From assembly GCF_905171765.1 (NCBI RefSeq), contig NC_053392.1:451520722-451584721 (forward strand): a stretch of 64,000 nt of DNA, read 5' to 3'. The DNA is from Bufo bufo (taxonomy: Eukaryota; Chordata; Amphibia; Anura; Bufonidae). Positions 33,726 through 43,753 of the stretch are shown here, piece by piece. A program made the translations under genes and the position numbers. Under the pieces are notes generated by a model. The model was not told the DNA's origin and ran no database searches. It saw nothing but the letters and a program-made list of their open reading frames with translations. Position 1 is the first letter of the stretch. Every line of letters starts with the position of its first letter.

Positions 33726-34787
33726 CAAGGGGTATCAAGTGATATAGTAGGATTAACTAAATATAATTAAATCTTTGATATACCTAGGTTGCATTATTTG
33801 GTATAAAGCTAGATGGCTACATATAGGATTTCATGTATCTAGAAGAAGGAATTCCTTTGCTTTGTTTTTACCATGCTAGAGTATCCTTAATTGTGTCCAT
33901 ATGGTATGTTAAGACATATAGATCTGCATGTTAGAATCCTTTTGGTTCATTTGTACTTTTAGGTTTTAAGGGTAACACCCAGGTTTTTGCTAATAAAAGG
34001 GATCTTCTGCCTTTTGGGGTCAGAAGAAGAGTAAGATACAAATACCACCATGAGGCATGTCTTCTCATTCTTTTGCCCCTAGACAAAATTCTATGATTTG
34101 GAGCATTGCAGACAATCCCCTTGTTAAGGGATCCTTTAAAAAGTCTACCATGACACACTCAGTCCAGGTCTGAAAAAGTGGGTGGGGAAGGGGACGGGCT
34201 CATTTACCGTTTACTGGTTTAGGCGGAGAAAATGGTTTAAATATAAGACAGCTTGCTTACATTTAGAAGCGGTGGATCCGCCAAAGTTATGTAGAGGCCG
34301 GTGCCTCTACATAACTCCGGCGGATCCACCACCAGCTATAGGGCTTATTTAGACCGGCGTCTAAATGGCCAGTCTTAATAAATGACCACGAGGAAATGCC
34401 TCTCTTTCTACTTCATTTAAGGGAATCTGTCATCTCCCTCAAGCCTTAAGTGCAGCCTCACTTGAATAGAACTGCTTCTGCTGACCTCCGATCACTAATC
34501 TATGTCCATACTCACCGCTGTTTCCCCACTGTTGGACTGATCTTTGAGTCATCTCCATTATGTGCATGTGCAATTTAGTCCTCACAATGTATTCCAGCTC
34601 TTATTTGTAGGGAAACAGGGTTGAGTATAGACTTATAGATTTCTGACCAATGGTCAGCGGGAGTAGTACTAGTCATGTAGTACTGCACTTAATAGGGTGT
34701 GGGGAGGTGACCAGTTCTCTTTAACGTGTTATCAATAATTAAATTATGGGCAAGACTAATTTTTTTTTTACTTTTTACTCCTTGCAG
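33726..34787. other. Putative URB2 intron, gene-free, with a 28-bp hairpin
   Basis: No exon is recognisable. A hairpin at 34271-34330 pairs 'ggtggatccgccaaagttat' (start of the left arm) with its inverse, 28-bp arms with two mismatches and loop CGGT. The region ends in a T-rich tract and CTTGCAG, the splice acceptor of the exon at 34788. Confidence 0.6.
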
Positions 34788-35030
34788 GCCCTTAGCATCG
34801 AAGCTTGTAAAGAACATACGCTAATTTCCACTGTTGTTGTCCCTGTGCTTCACACTATGGCTTTGTTTTTACGACGAGGAGAGCATTTTCTAATCAATCC
34901 CCATCATGTTACGCTCTCATTAAGCACACTCCTAACGGTGCCACTTGAAAATGTGAAAACGGAAGACTTCTATACAGTATTCTTGGCAATACATGAAGTG
35001 CTATTTTCTGTATTACAGTGTCATCCAAAG
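34788..35030 (+). CDS. URB2: URB2 exon (Urb2/Npa2 C-terminal domain, part 1)
   Basis: URB2 is a nucleolar protein needed for early steps of large-subunit ribosome assembly; the yeast relative is Urb2/Npa2. This 81-codon exon starts after a T-rich tract and CAG (34785-34787) and ends AAG before the donor GTAATT at 35031. Both ends are phase 0. It reads ALSIEACKEHTLISTVVVPV, then LRRGEHFLINPHHVTLSLS and LLTVPLENVKTEDF, and ends with HEVLFSVLQCHPK, all helical-repeat-like segments of the Urb2 domain. The three downstream exons join it in frame. The preceding exons are outside or unrecognised. The open frame into intron on both sides is not coding. Identity is from recognition of the domain, not alignment; confidence is high because four exons agree in order and phase. 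Confidence 0.9.
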
Positions 35031-35640
35031 GTAATTTAAGATTCTAATAACACATCAAATTGTTGTAATAATGAAATTTCTTTTGTGTTTTAAAAATGCA
35101 GCCTACACAACTAACTGTACGGTAGTTAATATATTGGTTTAAAATATGCTGTAAAAAGGAAAAAGATTCATCATTTGTATAGGGAAAGAACATCTACACA
35201 ACTAAAAGCAATAACAAACCATGCAATATGTTGCATTTATTCCCTTTAGGCCAAAAAATGATGTGTGCCTATGGTTATGATTGCATCCACAAACCTACAA
35301 AAAATTACCAGACTGCACTCAATTACAATAATTCATATACTTTATTAGTTCATATGATAAAACAGTTAAGAGGATTTGCGAGAAATGCAACATAATTGGA
35401 GGAAGAGGGACACAGACAGGACTGGCGATATTAGCTATATGCATGTATGTAAACAAGAGATTCGACTATGCAGATAAAAGGCTAATCATAACGTGCAAAG
35501 AAAATCACAAGCCTAATGCAATGATCTTCAAGCGATTAGACAAAATCAAATCTAGTTTAAAAGAGAGCCATTGCACACTCAAAGATGGTGCCTACCCCAA
35601 CATGGCTTTTGGCATGCCTAAAAAAAAAAATCTGTACTTG
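35031..35640. other. URB2 intron 5' part, gene-free
   Basis: AT-rich intronic DNA after the donor. From about 35440 it may be the 3' untranslated tail of the CR1-like element that follows, with 'ctccagaaatacagccagg' at 35746. Confidence 0.45.
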
Positions 35641-35734
35641 ATGATTTTAAGGGGGGAAAAAAATTCCTTCCCGACTCCATTCAGGCAATCAAATAACTCC
35701 CTGGATCAACCCCTCTCTACTATCTATAGCCTGT

Positions 35735-36439
35735 AATATTATTACACTCCAGAAATACAGCCAGGCCCCTCTTGAATAACTTTATTGTACTCACCATCAC
35801 CACCTCCTCAGGCAGAGAGTTCCATAATCTCACTGCTCTTACCGTAAAGAATCCTCTTCTATGTTTGTGTACAAACCTTCTTTCCTCCAGACGCAGAGGA
35901 TGTCCCCTCGTCACAGTCACAGTCCTGGGGATAAATAGATGATGGGATAGATCTCTGTACTGACCCCTGATATATTTATACATATTAATTAGATCTCCCC
36001 TCAGGCATCTTTTTTCTAAAGTGAATAACCCTAATTTTGATAATCTTTCAGGGTACTGTAATTCCCTCATTACCGTAATTACTTTAGTTGCTCTCCTTTG
36101 AACCCTCTCCAGCTCTGCTATGTCTGCCTTGTTCACAGGATCCCAGAACTGAACACAGTACTCCATGTGTGGTCTGACTAGTGATTTGTAAAGTGGCAGA
36201 ACTATGTTCTCATCACCGGCATCTATGCCCCTTTTGATGCAACCCTCTATCTTATTGGCCTTGGCTGCAGCTGCCTGACACTGGTTTCTACAGCTTAGTT
36301 TGCTGTTCACCAAAATTCCTAGGTCCTTTTCCATGCCAGTGTTACCCACTGTTTTACCATTTAGTATGTAGGTGTGACTTGTATTATTCCTACTCGATAC
36401 CACGCGAAAAAAGTAAAACTCCAAAAAAGCTGCGTGCAT
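35735..36439 (-). pseudogene. CR1-clade LINE reverse transcriptase C-terminal fragment
   Basis: A minus-strand frame of about 230 codons reads EKDLGILVNSKLSC, then IKRGIDAGDENIVLPLYKS, VRPHMEYCVQFWDP, ELERVQRRATKVI and RLSKLGLFTLEKRCLRGDLI. It ends with FFTVRAVRLWNSLPEEV and a stop near 35720. These are the thumb and C-terminal motifs of CR1-type RT. The catalytic FADD box and everything upstream are missing, so it is 5'-truncated, the usual state of LINE copies. It lies antisense to URB2 in the intron. The frame is surprisingly long without a stop, suggesting moderate age. It is a different subfamily from the CR1 at 47953-49090. Confidence 0.88.
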
Positions 36440-37779
36440 TCTGCGTTTTATGTAACGTCCAGCCCATAACCGAACAGTCCGATTCTATATTTTGGGGGGT
36501 CAAGGTGACAAAAAAAAATGGCGAATTGCATGTTTTTTTTTTTTTTTCCTGTTATGGCGTTCACCACATAGGAGATATTTTTTTATATTTTAACACCGTA
36601 GTTTGCACTTTTTCGGGCGTGACGATATGTAATATGTTTATTTGTTTATGTATTTTCTATGTAAAATTGGGAAAGAGGGTGATTTAAACTTAATATTTTT
36701 GTGTTTGTTTTTAAACTTTTTTTTGTCATGTATAACAGTAAGTTCACTGTCAATGGGCCCACTATACTATCTTCGACCCCTTTCCCCCCCACCACACCAC
36801 GATTTTCTGTGTGCCAACCATCTTGGAGAGATTTTTGCAGTGCGGAATTGTGTCGGACCTGTATTGAAATTTTTTTTTGTTTTTTTCACCTCCCCATTCA
36901 CGTACAAGTTTGCTTTATCACTGTACAGTACCATCTCTGTGAAATGTGAGTTCCATTGCAATTACTGTGACACCCATTTTGCAAATTCAACATGGCGATC
37001 AGGTTAGTCCACATTGAGATGATCCAGCAACTAGATCTTTTACTGGTGCCATTTGTGCGTAGCTAGAATACCCGGACATTGACAGATGCCAGGTGCTATT
37101 ATGTGGGCTCTTGCTGAAGGACGCCCATTTTTGTTCGTTTGTCTGAGGCAATTTGGTTACGTCTGCTTTTGGCCGGTCCATCCCAGAACATGTTTGGCAA
37201 AATTTGGCGAGCAATTCGCCAACTGTGCCATGGTGCATGGGTGGTCTGTTAGGGCATCAAGCGCTGAAATCCGCTGCAGTGACTTGGGTATCACTCTCCC
37301 CAGAGACCAGCACAATCTCTGTCTTCTCACGTGTTGCTGTCACATCTGTGTCTGTAACAAAGAGAGAATAGTTAATTTTGGCAGGATTTAAGGTACTTCA
37401 CATTTAAAGGGGTTGTCTCACTTGAACAAGTGGCATTTATCATGTAGAGAAAGTTAATACAAGGCTCTTACTAATATATTGTAATTGTCCATATTGCTTC
37501 CTTTGTTGGTTGGATTCATTTTTCCATCAAATTATACACAGCTAATTTCCTAAGAATAGGACATGTTCTATAGGCTCTACAAAAAACGCAGTGTTCGCCC
37601 GATTCAGGCCTGATCTTGTGTGCACACTTACGTTCAGTCCCCCCCACCGCAGTGACAGAATTTTTTTTTTTTATGATCACTGCAAAAACACAGTAAAATC
37701 GCTGCGGCGCTATAAAGATCACTTTTGAGGGGCATGGCGAGTTCATAGAAGAAATAGATTTTTTGTTTTTTTGGTTTTT
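36440..37779. other. URB2 intron, repeats without genes
   Basis: Contains a T-rich repeat (36440-36720), an unclassified segment (36730-37390) with open frames but no recognised protein, and one end of a TTAA-type MITE at 37404 (TTAAAGGGGTTGTCTCAC). Nothing else is supported. Confidence 0.45.
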
Positions 37780-38413
37780 CTTACAAAGTCTCATATTCCA
37801 CTAACTTGTGACAAAAAATAAAATCTCACATGAACTCACCATACCCCTCACGGAATCCAAATGCGTAACATTTTTTAGACATTTATATTCCAGACTTCTT
37901 CTCACGCTTTAGGGCCCCTAAAATGCCAGGGCAGTATAAATACCCCACATGTGACCCCATTTTGGAAAGAAGACACCCCAAGGTATTTTGTGAGGGGCAT
38001 GGCGAGTTCATGTAAAATTGTATTTTTTGTCACAAGTTAGTGGAATATGAGACTTTGTAAGAGGAAAAAAAAACTTTTTCCGCTAACTTGTGCGAAAAAA
38101 AAAATATTCTAGGAACTCGCCATGCCTCTCACGGAATACCTTGGGGTGTCTTCTTTCCAAAATGGTGTCACTTGTGGGGTATTTATACTGTCCTGGCATT
38201 TTAGGGGACCTAAAGCGTGAGAAGTAGTTTGGAATCCAAATGCATAAAAAATGCCCTGTGAAATCGTAAAGATTCTCATTGGAATTTGGGCCCCTTTGCG
38301 CACCTAGGCTGCAAAAAAGTGTCACACATGTGGTATCGCCGTACTCAGGAGAAGTAGGGCAATGTGTTTTGGGGTGTATTTTTTACATATACCCATACTG
38401 TGTGTGAGAAATA

Positions 38414-39963
38414 CGGGGAGTGCAGAATTATTAGGCAAGTTGTATTTTTGAGGATTAATTTTATTATTGAACAACAACTATGTTCTCAATGAACCCAAAA
38501 AAACTCATTAATATCAAAGCTGAATATTTTTGGAAGTAGTTTTTAGTTTGTTTTTAGTTTTAGCTATTTTAGGGGGATATCTGTGTGTGCAGGTGACTAT
38601 TACTGTGCATAATTATTAGGCAACTTAACAAAAAACAAATATATACCCATTTCAATTATTTATTTTTACCAGTGAAACCAATATAACATCTCAACATTCA
38701 CAAATATACATTTCTGACATTCAAAAACAAATCAGTGACCAATATAGCCACCTTTCTTTGCAAGGACACTCAAAAGCCTGCCATCCATGGATTCTGTCAG
38801 TGTTTTGATCTGTTCACCATCAACATTGCGTGCAGCAGCAACCACAGCCTCCCAGACACTGTTCAGAGAGGTGTACTGTTTTCCCTCCTTGTAAATCTCA
38901 CATTTGATGATGGACCACAGGTTCTCAATGGGGTTCAGATCAGGTGAACAAGGAGGCCATGTCATTAGATTTTCTTCTTTTATACCCTTTCTTGCCAGCC
39001 ACGCTGTGGAGTACTTGGACGCGTGTGATGGAGCATTGTCCTGCATGAAAATCATGTTTTTCTTGAAGGATGCAGACTTCTTCCTGTACCACTGCTTGAA
39101 GAAGGTGTCTTCCAGAAACTGGCAGTAGGACTGGGAGTTGAGCTTGACTCCATCCTCAACCCGAAAAGGCCCCACAAGCTCATCTTTGATGATACCAGCC
39201 CAAACCAGTACTCCACCTCCACCTTGCTGGCGTCTGAGTCGGACTGGAGCTCTCTGCCCTTTACCAATCCAGCCACGGGCCCATCCATCTGGCCCATCAA
39301 GACTCACTCTCATTTCATCAGTCCATAAAACCTTAGACAAATCAGTCTTGAGATATTTCTTGGCCCAGTCTTGACGTTTCAGCTTGTGTGTCTTGTTCAG
39401 TGGTGGTCGTCTTTCAGCCTTTCTTACCTTGGCCATGTCTCTGAGTATTGCATACCTTGTGCTTTTGGGCACTCCAGTGATGTTGCAGCTCTGAAATATG
39501 GCCAAACTGGTGGCAAGTGGCATCTTGGCAGCTGCACGCTTGACTTTTCTCAGTTCATGGGCAGTTATTTTGCGCCTTGGTTTTTCCACACGCTTCTTGC
39601 GACCCTGTTGACTATTTTGAATGAAACGCTTGATTGTTTGATGATCACGCTTCAGAAGCTTTGCAATTTTAAGAGTGCTGCATCCCTCTGCAAGATATCT
39701 CACTATTTTTGACTTTTCTGAGCCTGTCAAGTCCTTCTTTTGACCCATTTTGCCAAAGGAAAGGAAGTTGCCTAATAATTATGCACACCTAATATAGGGT
39801 GTTGATGTCAGACCACACCCCTTCTCATTACAGAGATGCACATCACCTAATATGCTTAATTGGTAGTAGGCTTTCGAGCCTATACAGCTTGGAGTAAGAC
39901 AACATGCATAAAGAGGATGATGTGGTCAAAATACTCATTTGCCTAATAATTCTGCACTCCCTG
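38414..39963 (-). mobile_element. Complete mariner-type transposon, 1550 bp
   Basis: TA at 38412-38413 and 39964-39965 flanks it. The left tip CGGGGAGTGCAGAATTATTA and the inverse of the right tip CAGGGAGTGCAGAATTATTA differ by one base. Both continue as GGCAA. It carries a single intact transposase ORF on the minus strand. A second GCCTAATAATTATGCAC motif near 39770, and its inverse near 38608-38624, form internal subterminal repeats, probably extra transposase-binding sites. Confidence 0.95.
38732..39748 (-). CDS. Tc1/mariner transposase, DD37E, intact 338 codons
   Basis: The enzyme would excise the element and insert it at TA. The frame runs from ATG at 39748-39746 to the stop at 38732 without interruption. 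Residues 1-110 hold two helix-turn-helix units (EGCSTLKIAKLLKRDHQTIK; then HELRKVKRAAAKMPLATSLA). A basic hook follows (RPPLNKTHKLKRQDWAKKYL). The catalytic triad is D144 (LWTDEM), D237 (FMQDNAPSH) and E275 (PDLNPIENLW), with 37 residues between the last two. GGGGVLVWAGII is the glycine loop. 338 residues is full length for the superfamily. A DD37E spacing matches the described TRT group of Tc1/mariner, an assignment that needs alignment. The ORF lies between its own inverted repeats, antisense to URB2. The copy looks young. Confidence 0.93.
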   Translation of the reverse strand: MGQKKDLTGSEKSKIVRYLAEGCSTLKIAKLLKRDHQTIKRFIQNSQQGRKKRVEKPRRKITAHELRKVKRAAAKMPLATSLAIFQSCNITGVPKSTRYAILRDMAKVRKAERRPPLNKTHKLKRQDWAKKYLKTDLSKVLWTDEMRVSLDGPDGWARGWIGKGQRAPVRLRRQQGGGGVLVWAGIIKDELVGPFRVEDGVKLNSQSYCQFLEDTFFKQWYRKKSASFKKNMIFMQDNAPSHASKYSTAWLARKGIKEENLMTWPPCSPDLNPIENLWSIIKCEIYKEGKQYTSLNSVWEAVVAAARNVDGEQIKTLTESMDGRLLSVLAKKGGYIGH

Positions 39964-40467
39964 TATCTCTGTAAATTGACAACTTTGTATAATAAAATGG
40001 GAAAAGTTGTCTTTTACAGAGAGATTTATCTCACCCAGCATGGGTATATGTAAAAATACACCTCAAAACACATTGCCCTACTTCTTCTGAGTACAGCGAT
40101 ACCACATGTGTGACACTTTCTTGCAGCCTAGGTGCGCAAAGGGGCCCAAATTCCAATGAGAATCTTTACGATTTCACAGGGCATTTTTTACGCATTTGGA
40201 TTCCAAACTACTTCTCACGCTTTAGGGCCTCTAAAATGCAATGGCAGTATAAATACCCCACAAGTGATGCCATTTTAGAAAGAAGACACCCCAAGGTATT
40301 CCGTGAGGGGTATGGTGAGTTCATGTAAAATGTTATTTTTTGTCACAAGTTAGTGGAATATGAGACTTTGTAAGAAAAAAATAAAATTATAATAATTTTC
40401 CGCTAACTTGTGACAAAAAATAAAAACTTCCATGAACTCACTATGCCCATCAGCGAATACCTTAGGG

Positions 40468-40623
40468 CAGTGATGGCTAACCTTGGCACTCCAGCTGTGG
40501 TGAAACTACGACTCCCAGCATGCTGCATTTATTTCTACAGAGTTCTGAGAGCAGCCAAGCAAGGGGGGCATCTTGGGAGTTGTAGTTTTACCACAGCTGG
40601 AGTGCCAAGGTTAGCCATCACTG
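40468..40623. mobile_element. hAT MITE with CCTTAGGG duplication
   Basis: 156 bp, tips CAGTGATGGCTAACCTTGGC and the inverse GCCAAGGTTAGCCATCACTG. CCTTAGGG lies at 40460-40467 and 40624-40631. Internal arms include 'actccagctgtggt' and its inverse. Non-coding. Confidence 0.93.
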
Positions 40624-41122
40624 CCTTAGGGTGTCTACTTTCCGAAATGGGGTCATTTGTGGGGTGTTTCTGTCTGGGCATTGTAGAACCTCAGAAAACA
40701 TGACAGGTGCTCAGAAAGTCTAAGTGCGTAAATTCACATTTTTGCACCATAGTTTGTAAACTTTTACCCAAACCAATAAATATACACGTATTGCATTTTT
40801 TTTTTATCAAAAACATGTACAACAATAAATTTAGAGAAAAATTTATATAGAAATGTAGTTATATTTGAAAAATTTTACAACAGAAAGTGAAAAATGTCAT
40901 TTTTTTGCAAACATTTTGGTCAATTTCGATTAATATCAAAAAAATGTCAGCAGCAATGAAATACCACCAAATGAAAGCTCTATTAGTGAGAAGAAAAGGA
41001 GGTAAAATTAATTTGGGTGGTAAGTTGTATGACCGAGCAATAAACCGTGAAAGTAGTGTAGTGCAGAATTGTAAAAAGTGGTCTGGTCATTAAGGGGGTT
41101 TAAGCTAGGGGAGCTGAGGTGG

Positions 41123-41450
41123 TTAAAGGGAACCTGTCACCGGGATTTTGTGTATAGAGCTGAGGACATGGGTTGCTAGATGGCCGCTAGCACATCCGCA
41201 ATACCCAGTCCCCATAGCTCTCTGTGCTTTTATTGTGTAACAAACGATTTGATACATATGCAAATTAACCTGAGATGAGTCAGGAACAGGACTCCTCTGA
41301 GGTTAATTTGCATATGCATCAAATCGGTTTTTTGACACAATAAAAGCACAGAGAGCTATGGGGACTGGGTATTGCGGATGTGCTAGCGGCCATCTAGCAA
41401 CCCATGTCCTCAGCTCTATACACAAAATCCCGGTGACAGGTTCCCTTTAA
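41123..41450. mobile_element. 328-bp near-perfect palindrome, TTAA-type MITE
   Basis: TTAAAGGGAACCTGTCACCG at the left pairs with its inverse at the right. Inner arms such as 'gtgtatagagctgaggacat', 'gctagatggccgctagcaca' and 'ggttaatttgcatatgcatc' also pair, leaving a centre near 41285. It ends 178 bp before the URB2 exon at 41629. Confidence 0.92.
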
Positions 41451-41628
41451 GCTGTGAATATTTTCACGCATTGCTTTGTATGCCAGCATAAACATGACAG
41501 TTTACATTACAGTTTTTATGCATTAAGTCCAGGATTTTTTTATGTTTTAAAATGACATGCTTGTGTTGAATGTAATCTGTTTTATAATTCCTTACTTAGT
41601 CTCTCACTGTTTTTCTCCGTACATCCAG

Positions 41629-41719
41629 GTAATGTTGAAATCAGTTCCCACATTCTTGAGCTGTTTTCATAGATTGGTTGCATCCGTCTTGCATGAGGGA
41701 CAACAAAAAGGAGACAAAG
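41629..41719 (+). CDS. URB2: URB2 exon (Urb2 domain, part 2)
   Basis: This 91-nt exon starts after CATCCAG (ending at 41628) and ends AAAG before the donor GTAACC at 41720. It begins in phase 0, continuing HPK from the previous exon with VMLKSVPTFLSCF, then HRLVASVLHEGQQKGDK, and leaves one base of the next codon. That base joins GT of the exon at 57999 to make Gly. The segment continues the helical Urb2 domain. The acceptor follows a T-rich stretch ('cactgtttttctccgtacat'). The intron before it is 6.6 kb and contains a live-looking mariner; the one after is 16.3 kb. Nothing odd is seen in the exon itself. Assignment rests on in-phase joining and on the domain sequence. Confidence 0.88.
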
Positions 41720-42359
41720 GTAACCTACTTGAGTTTTTATGAAGGTTAACACTATTCCACAGCTCACAATTGCCTCACACAGATTACAAATTTGATGTAA
41801 CACATACTCCAAACAGTCCACACACTCAGGAACACCAGTACTTTCACCACTTATTGAGTATGCGTGGTAAGCCCTAACACAACACACAATGTTTGTAATC
41901 GCACCAACTATAGTTCATACATAACAAGCTACAACTTATACTTGTGGAGATAATTTATGGGTTCTTTAAATGGGTTGTCCAGCCCTTTGGAATTAACTGA
42001 CAGCAGCATGTTGTACCTATGGAAAAAGTATTAGTTATTTACCAATGCTCCATTCCAGCTCCCTGGCTTCATTCAGCAAACGTCCATACTCCTGGCCTGC
42101 AAACGTCTTGATAGATAAGGTCATGTGGGCAATTGCAGCCAATAACCGGCTTCAGAAGTGATATGTTGCCAAGTGGCACATGACCCAGAAGTCATGTGCG
42201 ATTTTGGGTAAATGTCATCATTGAAGCAAATTATTGGCTCCAGTGACGATTACAAGCCAGGGACAGGAAGATGGCTGAGTGGTGGGGAGCAATGTTTTGT
42301 TTCAAAATATATGATGCACTTCTGGGGACAGGTACAAAAAATCTAAAGGGCATCAGCCT
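41720..42359. other. URB2 intron, gene-free
   Basis: Unique-looking AT-rich intron to about 41960, then repeat-like sequence starting TTTAAATGGGTTGTCCAGCC, which resembles a TTAA-type MITE end. No gene. Confidence 0.45.
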
Positions 42360-42437
42360 TTAAAGGGGTTATCCGAGTTATGGAGAAAAAAATAAATAAA
42401 ACCTTATGAAACTCATCAGGACATACATATACATTAC

Positions 42438-43144
42438 TTAAAGGGTTTCTATCACTTCGTATGACATATTTAGGTGTCAGACACTAGCGATCCGCTAGTG
42501 TCTGCTCTAACAAACCATCCTAATATGATAGGTTTTGGGGCAGCCGTTTTGCTAAAATAACAACTTATATCTATATGCTAATGAGCCTTTAGGTGCTCTG
42601 GGGGCGTCATTAGCACCTAGAGGCTCCGTCTACCTTCATAAACTGTCGCCGCCCAGCGCGTCCCTCCAACCCGCCCATCTCCTGCTGAATGCGATCCTCT
42701 CCGTGCGCGTCTCTGTTCTGCGCATGCGCAGTGAATGTCTGACCGCTTCCCTGCTCAGACATCTCCACTGCGCCTGCGCCGATGACATCATAGTGCTCCG
42801 AGGAACAGGCGCAGTGGAGATGTCTGAGCAGGGAAGCGGTCAGACATTCACTGCGCATGCGCAGAACAGAGACGCGCACGGAGAGGATCGCATTCAGCAG
42901 GAGATGGGCGGGCTGGAGGGCGCGCTGGGCGGCGACAGTTTATGAAGGTAGACTGAGCCTCTAGGTGCTAATGACGCCCCCATAGCACCTAGAGGCTCAT
43001 TAGCATATAGATATAAGTTGTTATTTTAGCAAAAACGGCTGCCCCAAAACCTATCATATTAGGATGGTTTGTTAGAGCAGACACTAGCGGATCGCTAGTG
43101 TCTGACACCTAAATATGTCATACGAAGTGATAGAAACCCTTTAA
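42438..43144. mobile_element. 707-bp near-perfect palindrome, TTAA-type MITE
   Basis: TTAAAGGGTTTCTATCACTT at the left is inverted at the right end. The arms pair almost throughout, including 'gacactagcgatccgctagt', 'ctgcgcatgcgcagtgaatg' and 'cctgctcagacatctccact'. The centre is near 42790. Open frames on both strands coding the same text (for example MRVSVLRMRSECLTASLL) are reflections of the palindrome, not genes. Confidence 0.92.
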
Positions 43145-43406
43145 GCTTGATTTCTTAGGAGAAAACCCATACTTACACCTTTACATGGTTCTGTTATTAT
43201 TGCTTTGTTTACATGCTGCAGCTTAGCTGTGGGGGCGTGTAACAACAATGACTAAGCTCTCCCTCATGAATATTTGTGGGTGTGAATAATCTGACCTTCC
43301 CCGCCCCCTGCTCTGCACAACCTAACTTTGCATAAAAAAACACATGATCATCTCCTAGCAGGCAGAAGATCTTCCTGTCACATTGCGGATACACAGATTA
43401 TATATG

Positions 43407-43528
43407 TATCTAAGCTATCTGACAGCTATATGTATCTAAGCTATATGAGAGCTATATGTATCTAAGCTATATGACAGCTATATGTATCTAAGCTATATTT
43501 ATCTAAGCTTTATCACAGCTATATCTAG
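43407..43528. repeat. ~26-bp minisatellite
   Basis: Four to five copies of 'agctatatgtatctaagcta' plus TATGACorCTGAC spacers. Period about 26 bp, lightly diverged. Confidence 0.85.
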
Positions 43529-43753
43529 GATCACAGGGAGGGAGCGGGCACACTGTTGAATCTTTCTGCACGGCTGCCGGCACTGGTAAGGACCGAGCAT
43601 GTGCGATCCCTCACAGGAGCCGCGGCAGCCAGAGGAGAGAGAGGGGGGCGGGCACACAAGGCTCTGACGTTTCGTGTACAGAGCCGGGCCACTCCCTAAG
43701 GCAGGGAGAATCCTGTACATGAGACGTCACCACCGGAGCCTTTTTTTTTAAAT

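Larger units (their letters stand above)
37780..41122. repeat. R2 family: compound inverted repeat
   Basis: The motif 'gtcacaagttagtggaatat' and its inverse alternate at about 37785, 38030, 38085, 40345 and 40400. The blocks at 38095-38400 and 40025-40300 are inverse copies ('aatgagaatctttacgattt' at 40156 pairs with 38253-38272). A mariner (38414-39963) sits near the fold centre and a hAT MITE (40468-40623) in the right flank. The AT-rich tail continues to about 41120. No gene belongs to R2 itself. Confidence 0.75.

Noticed and set aside
36730..37391. A possible coding exon with frames of about 100 codons
   Set aside because: No domain, no splice-site pair in phase with URB2, and no matching segment elsewhere. 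Left as unclassified.
42610..42945. Paired ORFs on opposite strands with the same protein start
   Set aside because: They mirror each other because the DNA is a palindrome; no domain is present.
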